A stretch of 64,000 nt of DNA from the NCBI RefSeq assembly GCF_011397635.1, contig NC_064753.1:37925822-37989821 (forward strand). Direction: 5' to 3'. The position numbers and the translations under genes were made by a program. The DNA comes from Epinephelus fuscoguttatus. Taxonomy: Eukaryota; Chordata; Actinopteri; Perciformes; Serranidae. Shown here piece by piece: positions 1-47,210 of the stretch. Positions within the stretch are counted from its first letter, which is position 1. Each line of letters starts with the position of its first letter. The notes under the pieces are model-generated. The model did not search any database, was not told where the DNA came from, and saw only the letters and a list, made by a program, of their open reading frames with translations.

Positions 1-477
1 CACAGGCGGGACTAACGCCTTTGTCAAGCTGTTGTTGAACACTATAGGCAAAATAGACGCTGCTATGGAGGCCGTTCCAGATTGATGATCTCTCAATATT
101 GCCTGACACAGTAGTTGTATTTACTTTGCTCTGCTCCACTCTTAAAACCCTGGCAAAAACTTTTGTTGGCATGGCTAGGCATCGATGTGGACTTAAAATG
201 ATGTAAGATTCAGGCGGCTATATGAGTCTCTAGTGATTGATTAAAGAAAAAACAAATCTCCCTTTCCCTCTGTTAGAGTGGATGCAATGTCAAACTGAAG
301 ATGGAAACAGAGTGTAACAAGCTGACACTTCTGTCTGATATCAGGAGAGAGAAAATAAGCAAATCCTCACATTTAAGAAAAAGGAAACAGCAGATATTTG
401 AGTTTTTTGCTTAATAAATTACTAAAAAGATGCAACTAAATGACAATTAATCGGCTAACTGCTTCAGTAATACTCAC
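1..477 (-). other. fbn1 intron after coding exon 25 (partial)
   Basis: Intronic sequence running off the left edge. I see no exon, repeat family or simple repeat in it. Confidence 0.7.
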
Positions 478-36092
<35,615 letters not shown>

Positions 36093-36585
36093 CTGCAAAA
36101 CAATAATAATGAAGAAAAAAAAAGTTTGGAAAAGACGCAGAGGAGAGAGTGGAGGAGATGCTGCGCACAAAAGAAAAACAACTCTGCAGCACTCTGAGAA
36201 GTGGCTGGTGTGATATGACTTCTTGTGTTATTAAGTTACAAAGTCATTCTGCTCACAGTCGCAAAAGCATGCAGTGTGAAAATTGATAATGTGCAAAGTT
36301 GCGCACGAGTGAGACGTTACTTTACCTTGTCTCCCGAACAGGAGATTCGCCTCAGACCCGACAGAGGACTACTTTACTCTCACTTGCAGGTATTGCTGAA
36401 TAAACGTTTAGAGGAAAAACTGCGCAGAAGAGGAAAAGTCACTCAAACGTTTCGTTGAGCTGCTATAAATAGATGCGCATCGTAACTTCTGCAGTCTGCT
36501 CGTGCGCATCCAGTTGCGTGTTGACTTTGCACAGATAAGTTAGAGGAGCTGATGCATTCCAGAGGATGAGAATGGTAAAACTCAC

Positions 36586-36863
36586 TGTGTCTCTCCCTCA
36601 CAGCACAGCTCTTTCCTCATCCCTGCTCTGCTCAACTTTCCCCAAAACTTTTTTTTTCTTTTCTCCCCCTGCTCTCGCGATACAAAGGCTTGGGTGCAAA
36701 AATGCAGAAGTTAAGCTCTGGACTTTTGGCTGGGACTTTTAACTGTTAGCCCTCAGTAACATTATAGTCAATCAAGGGAAGTTTGGAGAAAGAAGACAGA
36801 GTTTATTCATTCCTAAATCTGTGTCAAAGTTTGCTCATAAGTAATCTACTGAGATCTTTTTAT
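36586..36863 (-). promoter_or_regulatory. fbn1: Candidate fbn1 promoter and non-coding first exon
   Basis: On the minus strand a TATAAAAAG motif lies at 36855-36863. A donor-like CACA/GTGAGT sits with its exon edge at 36586. A non-coding exon of about 240 nt starting some 30 nt below the TATA motif would fit, and would splice to the acceptor at 36092. Human FBN1 also has its start codon in the second exon. This is inference from motifs only; no transcript evidence is available. Confidence 0.25.
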
Positions 36864-37001
36864 ACATTTTTTAAAACAATGCACCTGCTCACTCTTTACT
36901 GTCAAATCTGGCATGCACTTCCCAACAAGTGTGTTGTAACTAATGGCTTTACAAATGTTAACAGATAATTTACTTAGTCTTTGTAGATCAGTTTTATTCC
37001 A

Positions 37002-37339
37002 TTAAAGGTCCAGTGTGTGGGATCTGAGGGCATCTATTGTAAGAAATTGTATATAATATATGTAGAACTATGTTTTATTAGTATCAAAATAAGAACCATT
37101 TTGTATCAGTTACCTTATAATGAGCTGTTTATATGCCTGGAGCAGGTCCTTTTCCATGGAATCCACCAAGTTGTATTAAAGCGGACCAGAACAGACAAAA
37201 CAAACACTGGCTCTAGATGGGACCATTCACGTTTTTGCATTGTTCACCATAGTTCTCCTCCACACTTGGCACACAGGAGAAATTTCAGTTCTGTAACTCA
37301 CTGCTAAATGCCACTTAATCCTATACACTTGACCTTTAA
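37002..37339. mobile_element. MITE, TTTAAAGG...CAGTGTG family, copy B
   Basis: Starts TTAAAGGTCCAGTGTGTGGG and ends ATCCTATACACTTGACCTTTAA, a clear terminal inverted repeat. It is the best preserved copy for defining the family ends. Confidence 0.8.
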
Positions 37340-38929
37340 TAAGAACAACTGACTGGTTTTCAAGTTTTAAAAAAAAAAATCCCTTGGGCTGATATTTATC
37401 CTTTGTATTTGGTAACAATAAGTTGTAAATGTTGATAGCTCCATAATAAATGCTCATGGGTTTCTCAATTTTTAATAACCCATTAAGTCTGCATGTAGAA
37501 ATGTTAATGGAAATTAATAAAACTGTTTGTTGTTTTTGTACAATAACCCATTGACAGTAGCATGAGGCAGAATCTTGCTGGAGGAAAATAAACAACAATA
37601 AATGGAAGTCTTCATTATCTGAGAATAAAAGGATTGTTAATCTATGAGCCATTATTATTACAGCTTATAAAACATTTTTAATGGTTGTTTACTGTAGAAA
37701 GAAGTACCATAATGCAGTGGCACCCCTAAGGGAGGGCCATGACCCACTGGCTCCCCTTGCGACAATAATTAGAGGCAAATAATACAGTCTTTAAGAGGCT
37801 GTGACTCTTTTTTTTTTAAGCTAGGTGGTGTTATCTTGTGAAACCTAAGGTATCCATTGGTACCAACCATGTTGCCATTGTTTATGGGAAAGGGGGCAAA
37901 ATCGGTTGTTCCTAACTGGTGGGTTGTGGTCCAAAAGTGGGATGTGGGACCATTCTGAATGGACAGCAAGTGACACACTTTATTGTTATCTACAGTAAAT
38001 TTCCAGGGTAGAGCTTTTATTTAGAAGCGCTGTTTTCTGCTGTAGAGTGAGTGACTAACGGACAGCTACTGGAAAGAGACAGCAAATTAGCTCAATGACA
38101 TGGCCAAAGGTAAGTATGCCGATGAATGTATTAAACTGAGGGACCTCAGACTAATGACTCAGGAGAAATGTCACAGTTGGTTGGACCAGTTGGAAACTGC
38201 TGAGCTAAATAACACTTCAAAATTAGGCTGAATTTTGGCAAGTTAACAACCACCAAGGCAATCTTCAAAGGGTCCCTCGAACCCTCAATCCAAGATATCT
38301 GAATGAAAATGAGTTCAATGGGTACCCATGACTCTTCTCTAAACTTCAGAAGGTTTGTTCCCTGTTAATGTTTTGTTTCTTACAATAAATGTACTGCTTC
38401 AAATTAAATCTGTATATTGTTTATTTTTTTTAAGGAAAAAGACAACCAGCCAGCCACAACAATAAATCACCTACCTGGCATGTATGTACATCTATGTACA
38501 TCAGATAACTAGCAATATTAACTGTAAAATAAGAAATTAAAGTATCAGTGTGTAATTCCTTGTCTCTTTATACTGAAATCACTTTCAGCTAGCCTACACT
38601 TTAACAGCATAATTGAATTCTGAAATTGAGTTATGGCTTTTGGTTTTTGATGTACCACTCCAACATTTTTCAGTGGACCCATCTGGCCACCCTTACGAAA
38701 AATCTCTGCCAAAATGTAGCGGGAGTGATGATAGCTAATATGCATTAAGCTAAGTCAGGGGCCAGAGTCAAGCTCCCTTTAAAAGTCACACTTCAGTTCA
38801 CAAAATCTCAATCTTGTCAGTGTGAACAGAATACTTAAAGCCTCTACAAGGAACTTTTATTTTGAGTTGATTTTGGCACCCCTGTGGACAAAAGCAGTAG
38901 TGTTTTGCCGGAATGAAGCCTACATTTCC
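37340..38929. other. Intergenic DNA upstream of fbn1
   Basis: Apart from short MITE-like remnants around 37720-37990 (CCATGACCCACTGG, GGTGGGTTGTGGTCC), nothing was recognised. Confidence 0.5.
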
Positions 38930-39610
38930 CATGAGCTCTAGCGCGTATTGTCGTAAAGACGCTTACCTGGCTCGCGCATGTGTTTGTTTTGGGGATGAAT
39001 GAAACAACAAGACTTTTGAAAACTTTGCCCCCGCTCCTATCGGGGATCCCAGCTCACCTCTGCCGCGCCCCAGCTCCACCTCTCCGGCGTAAGTGCCACT
39101 GCCAGGGTAAACGCAGCAGTCAGCTGGTAAGGATGAAAGCCTGTTTGGCGAGCACTTCCACAGCTTCTTGGACTGAGTATGGAGCGGTGCCTCGCCTCTT
39201 TATTTCTCGGCACTCGCTGGACTCTGTCGACGCCTGGCTGGTACCTGTTGTCGGCCCAGATGAGGTGTTCCAGCCCCGCGGCCCCTGCTCTCCTCATCCC
39301 CACTGGCGCGGGGTGAATCTGCGCAGCCTGCGGCCTCTGTGTGTGGCTCCCCGGACAGCTAACGCCATGGACCGGCTCCTGCCAGGATTGGGCTGGTAAA
39401 TGCTAGATCGCTAGCGAACAAAACGTTTATCCTGAAGGATTTCCTGACTTCCCGAGGATTGGGTTTTCTCTGTGTGACTGAGACGTGGCTGACTGTTGAT
39501 GAGTCCAGTGCTTTCACAGAACTTTTACCCAATGATTGCTGCTATTTTAACTCCCTGCAGATGTTGGTTCGAGGAGGAGGAATAGCGACTATTTATAAGA
39601 GTCACTAAAT
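38930..39610 (+). mobile_element. LINE fragment (L2/Maui-like), 5' part with endonuclease remnant
   Basis: From 39381 the plus strand reads ARIGLVNARSLANKTFILKD, then FLCVTETWLTVDESSAFTEL and RGGGIATIYK, ending in a stop near 39606. TETW is the AP-endonuclease metal-site motif of non-LTR retrotransposons, and RGGGIA is its downstream motif. The preceding VVGPDEVFQPRGP region is the usual ORF leader. The copy is broken and lacks the central part. Confidence 0.8.
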
Positions 39611-40429
39611 GTAAGCAGCTAGGTAAGATGACGTGTGCCGTCTGAGTGTCGTAAATCGCTTCGTCCTGGAAGCGACCTGGTGCAGACCCGGACACAGTTT
39701 CCTAAAGGTATGGATATACACTATATAGAAATAGCTTATCTTCACACCGATGGTCTCATTTGCTGTTGTAGGTCACGCACAGACATCAGTAGAAATGAGA
39801 GACTTTTGCATATCCAGTTAAAAGTTTCTTGTAGCGGCTTTAATTTGTCTTCATTTAGCATTGAATTATGTCCCATACATATTTACACTGTGCATACTGT
39901 ATGTTTCGAAGAATTTTGTCCAGTGCAGTGATAGTTTTCACACACACTGATTCATGTCTGCAGCCACACCCAGCAAATATAGAGTCAGCCTGGCTCCTTT
40001 CTCAAGTATGCTATCATTCCAAAACCTCTTGACACTGTATATTCCACTACATTAGTTTCCACTATCAGCTTTTTTCCTTCTTTCTTCTCTTCATTATTAT
40101 CCACATTCTCCTCTCACACATGTCCAAACACAGCCTCAACCTGCACTTATTCATAGGTTATGCGTTGATTTTGCACATTAGATTTTGATCAAGACAATAG
40201 TTACATGAAATATGATCACTACAGAAAATTGCAAGGCCCGAGACAAAACATTAAATTTTCTGTTTGTGTTGACTCGCATCACTGTGCCTCTGAGCCACAA
40301 CCATCAGCCCATTTCTTCATTTTTTCTGTAAAGCAAATTAAAGTGACCTGCCTAAACTGCTCCAACAGACGTCTTTGCCTTATGTAGTATTTCATCTGCT
40401 GCACAGGATAGTATATATATCATTAACTT

Positions 40430-41000
40430 CCACAACTTTTCTTTTCCATCCTCTGACACTCAGGTTGAGGCACGCATCTCCATGAGCCTCGCTGACATCT
40501 CCAGTTGGATGTCTGCCCACCACCTCAAACTTAGTCTCAACAATACTGCGCTGCTTTTTTCCCCCTGGAAAGTCCTGCCCTCTGCAAGGCCTCTCCATCA
40601 CTGCTGACAAGACCACGTTTACTCCTGTACCGACTGCCAAGAGTCTTTGTCTGTCTCAAGACAACCAACTGTCAGGCAGCACCAGAGTGCAACCACGGTG
40701 CAGTCCTGCAGGTTTGCATATAATAACCTTCATCCCATTTTCTAATCTGTGTCCTTATGTCCTGTTTGGGCTACTGCAACTCTCTCTTTAACAGCCTCCC
40801 AAAACACGCCCTGTAAACCCCCAAACACTCTGCCAAAATATTGGAGGCCACCCCATCTTAAATTTCACAAGTTTCTCAATTTACTCCCTTCATAGATTCC
40901 CATTCCTTGCTGCCCATGACCCTTTGTATTTAATTCAAAATGCTGATGCTTTCTGCCTCCATGTCACAGTCCAAACATTTTTTTTTTTTTTTTTTTTTAC
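40430..41000 (+). mobile_element. LINE fragment (L2/Maui-like), reverse transcriptase 3' part
   Basis: The translated stretch ARISMSLADISSWMSAHHLK, then LSLNNTALLFFPWK, followed further on by a YCNSL-type motif, is the C-terminal reverse-transcriptase and thumb region of fish L2-type LINEs. Stops and indels are frequent, and a poly(T) run is at 40977-40999. It may belong to the same dead copy as 38930-39610, with the middle deleted. Confidence 0.72.
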
Positions 41001-41363
41001 CTGGAGCTTTTCTGGTCATCGCTTCACCAAGTCCCTACTCATCTTTCTGCTAGCTGCATAATTAAGGAAGCAAAACACTGTACCTTTTTTATCTGAAATG
41101 TGCATCACTTTCTTTTTTGCATGTTTATGTTAATGCAAAAAAGTAGTCCAGATCTTTATATGCTGATGACACAGTACTTTACTAATTAGAGCCAAATGCT
41201 CATGTTATTAATAAGTAGCTCTCTCTTGACTTTTGTCATCAGTTGCATCACCTTATTATTAGTGTAAAAAAATGTGAATTAATCTATTCCAACTTGTTTT
41301 AATTGATTATATGATGCCTCATTTCTGACTCGTGTAAAATATCTTACAAATATCTTAACCAGT

Positions 41364-42293
41364 GGTGGAAGAAGTACTCAGAACTTTTACTAAAGTAAAA
41401 GTAGCCACAGTGTAGAAGTACCAGGCTGTGCTCATGTATTGTTTGTATGTATACCCATAAAATGTAATGCACCAGAATTCATATAGCTTATAACTCACAT
41501 AATCATGAGCTAGTAACTCGTATAGTCATCTTAAAGGCTGTGATAACATGGCCAGTGCACTGACAGGAGTAAAGAAGGAAGTAGTATAAAGAGTGAAAGT
41601 CCGCGTAAGGCAGCAGGTTGGTCATACAAACACAGGACTTTTCCCCAGGAGACCAGTGTTAGGGTCCCACGTGAAACTATGTAATCTTTGAGTTACTTTT
41701 AAGGTACATCATCACCATGTTTCTTTTTCTAAACCCAATCTACATAACTTTACGTAAGTAAATAGCTCTGCGTTAATTATGTAAATAGACTAACTTTTTT
41801 CCCTGAACCTAACCTAACCTGTCAGGGCATTAATTTGTTAGATATCATACGAATCCATTTGTGAGGATACATTGAGAAATATAATGTTACAAGTAAAAGT
41901 CATGCATTCAAATACTTACCTAAGTAAAAGTACAAAAGTATTATCATGAAAAAATACTTTAAAGTCCAGTGTATAGGATTCAGGGGGTTATAGCGGGATG
42001 TTTTCATTAGTTTATAATCACCTGAAAGTAAGAATCACTGTGTTTTCGTTACCTCAGAATGAGTCCACACAGTCCGCCATGTTGTTTCTACAGCACCCCA
42101 GAATGGACAAACCAAACAGTGGCTCTAGATAGGGCCTCTCCAGCAGATGCCATAGTTCACCTACATGCTTGGCACACGGGAGAAGTTTCATATGATTGCA
42201 ACCTGCAACCTCACCACTAGATGCCACTAAATCCAACACACTAGACCTTTAAGTGCAGTATTTGAGCAAATGTACTAGTTACTTTCCACTACT
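41364..42293. mobile_element. hAT-like element with CAGTGGTGGAAGAAGTACT ends, interrupted by a second MITE
   Basis: The left end is CAGTGGTGGAAGAAGTACTC; the right end, GTTACTTTCCACTACTG, is inverted to it. Internal AAGTAAAAGTACAAAAGTATT is a hallmark of this fish repeat. A CAGTGTG-family MITE (41959-42252) is inserted near the right end. Confidence 0.7.
41959..42252. mobile_element. MITE, TTTAAAGG...CAGTGTG family, copy C (nested)
   Basis: Starts TTTAAAGTCCAGTGTATAGG and ends AACACACTAGACCTTTAA. It sits inside the element 41364-42293, so it inserted later. Confidence 0.78.
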
Positions 42294-43204
42294 GCCATCA
42301 TGTACTGTTCATGAATTCATATCACCAAGAACCTCAATGAGAAACAATAAATACATGTCAAACAAGTGTCATACTCAACCTTATTTGGATGTATTGTATT
42401 GTCAGAGGCAACTGCCTTGACCTTCCATCATTATACATCAGCAGCTGGCCTTCAAGAACAGTCTCTTCCATCATGTATGTTGTGACCTATTAACATGGCA
42501 AGAAAGAAATTGATTCAAGCCGTTGGACAATAATTTTTTTTTACACAATCTTTCAATGGTTTGGAGCGATTGATAGTCACAGTTACGGTCAGGTCACGTT
42601 TGCTCATTTGCTTAATATTTCTCCTCTCTGCTACTCAGTCACAGTTCAGTGATTGAAAATCTAATTCCCTTTCTTTGCTCTCTTACATTATCATTATCTT
42701 GTAACTGAAATATTATTTGGGACTCTTGGACCCACACCACTGTGCTCCATAATAATGGAAGTGCTGGTAAGTAATTTTTGTGATGTATGAATGGAAATGA
42801 GAACAGAACCTTGAGATAAGAACATCAATTACTGTAAATGGTATGTATGAGTAGAGAGGGATGTTTGCAGAAGAGACAAAGGTCTTGAGTCAAGGAATGA
42901 GAGCGTCTGGGGGAGAGGCAGAGGGCAGAAGTGGCCACTGTTGATTGGATTATTTTGACAGTAAGACAGCCTCTCCCTGGTCATCATGGAGCCTTGACTC
43001 TCACTCTGAGCGTAGCTGAGATCAACCTCTGAAACATAAGCGTGACCTGGGTGTGAGGAGCTGAGATGAGAGTAACTAGCTGAGTGTTAGAGTGCAAAGT
43101 AGTTTGGGGCGGTGGTGGGAGTCAGAGACATCTCATTGGCTTTAACACTCTTCACGTTGGGCATTAACAGGCTTCTGTTGCAACTTTCCCTCAGTCAGCT
43201 GTGA
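42294..43204. other. Intergenic DNA
   Basis: No exon, repeat family or RNA gene was recognised. Confidence 0.5.
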
Positions 43205-43760
43205 ACAGTAAGGCCCTGATCACACAGAAAGCATTTTAGCAGCTGGAGGCGGCTTTTTGTAATTGTTTTTAATCAGAATTAATGCTTTTTGCTCGCTGTT
43301 TTTACGTTGCTACACACCTCGCGTCTCTGTGCTCCAGGCGCCTGGTGTTTTTGCCGGAGCACTCTGAATTCCTCAAATTGAAAAAGCTTCAACTCAAAGT
43401 GGAAAAGTCACCCACGTCATCTCTGCTTTTTTCCCATTGTCCAATCGGATGATTTGTCAGACGGGCCTTCTGTGGTGGTCACAACAACAAGTTTACAGTT
43501 GGTAAACAGTGGAGGAGAAACTGGTGGTAGCAGCTGCTGGATACCCAGAGCTATATGACTTATTGCAGTTACCAAGATCTCAGTACAAAACAGTAGGCAT
43601 AGAAGCATACCGTGCAGCACTTGAAACATCCATCATCGAGGCGAAGCTCCTGGGACAACTGGTGGTACTCCCCATGATCCACCCTCTTCTTCAACCAACA
43701 ATAAAAATGTACAGCAAGCGTTTCTTACCAGTGGCATTCGATTTAAAAAAAAAAAAGTAC
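43205..43760 (+). pseudogene. Harbinger-related fragment with a MADF-like remnant
   Basis: Begins GATCACACAGAAAGCATTTT, then at 43509 reads MEEKLVVAAAGYPELYDLLQ on the plus strand. This resembles the MADF domain (Myb/SANT-like protein) that accompanies Harbinger transposases in fish. The remainder to about 43770 is not recognisable and the frame ends in an A-run. The first 220 bp recur at 49250-49450 without the coding part. Confidence 0.5.
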
Positions 43761-43769
43761 TTGACTTAA

Positions 43770-44786
43770 AGGAATAGTTTTACATTTTGGTTAAGAGTCT
43801 AACTTGCTTTTTTTCAAAGAATAAAATAGGATGTATATTTTTGCACTGAATCAACGCCATACCTACACCAAAGCCTGACGAGCACTTCCTCAGAGATGGA
43901 ACTACACGTAGCGGTGTGACAGATCTCCTTTTCTTTCTAAACTGCAACCATTTTCCTCAAAGGAAATGAAGTTTTTATTTATTTTCATTTCACAAATAAG
44001 AAACAGCAAATTATAAGACAATAAAGCCCTCCCAAAAATAGCATATTAAGTCTTGTCTATAAATAGAGGAAAGTCTGCTAGCTACTAGGCTAATACATGC
44101 AACAGGAAATGTTGCAGGGTAAAACCTGTCTAACCCTAACCCTTGTATTCACAAGGGAGCCACATTTTGTAATTTTACCTTAATCAAATGTTGCTGTTGT
44201 TCCTGGCTTCAGGTACTATATGTAAAGAAACATCCACTAGCAGCAAGGATAATTTATGCAATGTAAAATGTTTTAGGCTTAAGCTAATAATGTTAGCATG
44301 CAGTATAAAAAGCAATTGTTTTGTCTGTGAACCTTGTAAGTTAAAATGTTGCCTAATTTTATACTTTTGTTTAATATTGCCACTATTAAGCCATGTTTTA
44401 TTCTTCTTTCTTCTCTGAAACTGAAATTGCAGAGCAACACAGACACACCATCTTACAAGTATTAATGCTCGCATCATTGTAGGCTGCTTGTGTAGAGCCT
44501 ACACACAACTACAAATCAGCCCTTAGATGAGAAGATTGACACTCTCTAGGGTTGCAAAGGTATGAGATTTTCATAGTACGATAACATGGTGTCACGGTAT
44601 TAAAGTACACAGTATGATAATCGTCAATTTATATATCGCAGAATAACTTGAAACCGGAATATCGCAGTAACCCTAATACTGTCATGTCTAGCATGTCTAG
44701 CATGTGTAAAATGGGGTGGAATATGCCCTTTCATGCATTAGTAATAATAAGCAAGTAATTTGAAGCACAACACTCGCTTACAGCGC

Positions 44787-44819
<33 letters not shown>

Positions 44820-45629
44820 ACATGTTTAGAGTGACATCAGAGCTGAGTGTTCTGCAGGACTGTTTCTCGTGAAGCTAAGTCATCATGGTTCTCATCAAAA
44901 AGACGTAGTGTGGGAGAAAACTGATGCCCGGCAGAGCCTGGTCACCCTCTGCTCTTCCTCAACACAGTGGACCTGTCATTTACAGTAAGACACCCACCCA
45001 CCCCCACCCCACCTTTCTTCTTCCCCCCACCCACCTCTGCGTCTCACCCCATCCTTTTCTCAGTTAATCCCCTCACTGTTACTAACTGAGCGTGGGTTTC
45101 ATTTTGGGGAATGTTTACTCCTCTGGCCTGAAATGGCTGAACTAAAAAGCCTGAAATAGCAAGACTGAAACAGAGGTTGGATAAACATTTTTTAGAGTGT
45201 AGTCTGATTGTTTCTGTGGAGTATTTCAACACCAAACACCAGACAACCAAGTTATTACTATCTAATAATAACATGTTCTATAATTTACTTGTTTCTGTCT
45301 TTAACTTTCACCACGACAGAAGCTCATTTTTCTGTGGCTACGTCACAGATGTTCTCTCACCAACTCATTCTCTGTGTTTATGTGTTTCATATATCCCAAG
45401 GCAGTTTTTTAATAGCTTAGATTGAGATTGTCTCTCACTGTGCTGCGAGTGGTAACTGTAGCGAGACTTTCTCACACTGTGTGTTGTCTTTGGCTCCAGC
45501 AGCCACGGTTCATTTCCTTTTGTCTTCTGCAGCACAACTGCTGCCAATATTCATGTGAAATATTTCAAGAAAATGAGCTGCAGCAGAAATGAGTCTCCCC
45601 GTCTCCCCCCCCTCCTCTCCCTCACTCTT

Positions 45630-45692
<63 letters not shown>

Positions 45693-46079
45693 GTGTGTGT
45701 GCATATGTGTAATGGAGTTACTTGTGATTCTGGAGTTTGGCCTCCGTTGCTTTTTTGTCATGAGGATAATGTAATGAAAGACTTCTATCAACTGTCTGGG
45801 CTTGGCCGTCTATTATCACATATGGCCTCCTTCGCTAACACACAAACTACACATATACAGTGCTCCGCTGCAGCACAAAATCAAACATAACCACAAAATA
45901 ACTTGGAGGAATCCCTTTTCGCCTCCAAATGGATAATTTTCCTTGAGTGTACCTAGGCGCTGCATGAACTCATTTCCCTTAAAAATTGTTTCCCCAGAAG
46001 AACAGAGTACAATTTTTCGGGTCATAAAAAGTTGTAATTGGTCCCTTTCATGGTAAGGATGCCTCTTTTTAAGCAACTA
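43770..46079. other. Intergenic DNA with small repeats
   Basis: Contains AAAGGAATAGTTTTACATTTTG at 43770, the start of a fish repeat also seen at 19140 and 46977. A small TIR element lies at 44552-44672 (AGGGTTGCAAAGG to CAGTAACCCTA). Microsatellites are (AC)n at 44790-44819 and (CT)n(CA)n at 45627-45685. No gene was recognised. Confidence 0.5.
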
Positions 46080-46129
46080 TGAGGAGGAGGAGGAGGAGGA
46101 GGAGGAGGAGGAGGAGAAGGAGAGGAGGA
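46080..46129. repeat. (GAG)n trinucleotide repeat
   Basis: About 15 GAG/GGA units with one GAA interruption. Confidence 0.95.
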
Positions 46130-46199
46130 ACGCAGAGGTTGACAGTATGAGTCATCTCTGAGTGTCCTGGGAGCAGAGTTTAATAGCTGGTGTACTCAC

Positions 46200-46240
46200 C
46201 CTGGATGTTTTTCGGCCGTGCTCTGCCTCTGGCGTCAATC
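46200..46240 (-). other. Exon-like segment of 41 bp, unassigned
   Basis: On the minus strand a pyrimidine-rich tract with CTAAT about 26 nt upstream ends CTCAATCAG, then 41 bp follow, then CCAGG|GTGAGTAC. Both splice signals are good. It could be a non-coding 5' exon of fbn1 (10 kb upstream), an exon of an unknown transcript, or chance. Confidence 0.2.
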
Positions 46241-46976
46241 CTGATTGAGAAAACAGGACATTGCATTAGAAAGCCCCCCATGGATGGAGAAAAGTAGTTA
46301 GAAAGCCCCTTGCATCCCAGATCCTCGATGTCAGCAATAAACACTCTTGAATCTGTTGGTATAAACACCCAGGAGGGTGCGATGTACAGGGTACAGTTTC
46401 GGTGTATAGGGAGCTTCATACAGACTGGCACCTATCATACAAATAGACATGACCTTATTGAGAGTCCTGTCTCCTAGAAATTATGTTTGATTATACAACT
46501 AATATGAAACAGTGAATATGTTTTGAAGGAAACATACTGACAAGCAAAATATGTTTTCTATTAACATAATAAGGAAATGTTACTAATTAACTTACCTAGC
46601 AACCCTGCTGTATCTCAACTGTTTACCACCAAAATAGGCAAGTGTGCAGTTCAGTATCCAGTCGTAGTGACGACAGCAATGTTTTTTTAATTACATTTGA
46701 TTAACATTGAACCAAAATCACAATCTTTCCCAAAACTTAACCAAAATGCGTTCACTGCATAAACCTCAGATGGGAGTGTGGACTAGAACACAGAGTTCTG
46801 CTGTCATAGTCCTGCATTCCGAATGCCCGTCATCCTCCCCAACCACTTGCGCGGCACACAAATGTAGTTTTTCATTACCTGAAATCGAATTGTTTGTGAT
46901 CATAATCCAGGCAGCAATTACGTTGCCACAACAACATAATAAGAAAGCAGTTTATTAACAACAAACGTAATTTAAA

Positions 46977-47210
46977 AGAACAGGTTGACAATTTCAGTAA
47001 TATGCCCATCTGTGTTCATGCCGGGAATTACATAAGGAGATCAACATCACTCTCAAGTCTGTCTGTTAGACACAAAGCTACAGCCAGCAGCCACTTAGCT
47101 TAGCTTAGCTTTAATACTTGAACTAAGGGGAAACAGCTAGCCTGGTTCCAAAAAATCTGCCTACCAGCATACATGCAAACACTAAACACAAAGTGTTGTT
47201 TAACTGATAC
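46977..47210. repeat. Interspersed repeat with AGCTACAGCCAGCAGCC block
   Basis: The series AACAGGTTGACAATTTCAGT, TCTCAAGTCTGTCTGTTAGA and GCTTAGCTTAGC matches a fish repeat also present, partly, at 19140-19480. It is recognised as a family without a name I can give. Confidence 0.5.

Noticed and set aside
36465..36474. TATAAATA box on the plus strand near the fbn1 5' end
   Set aside because: It points away from fbn1 and no plus-strand transcript or exon follows it.
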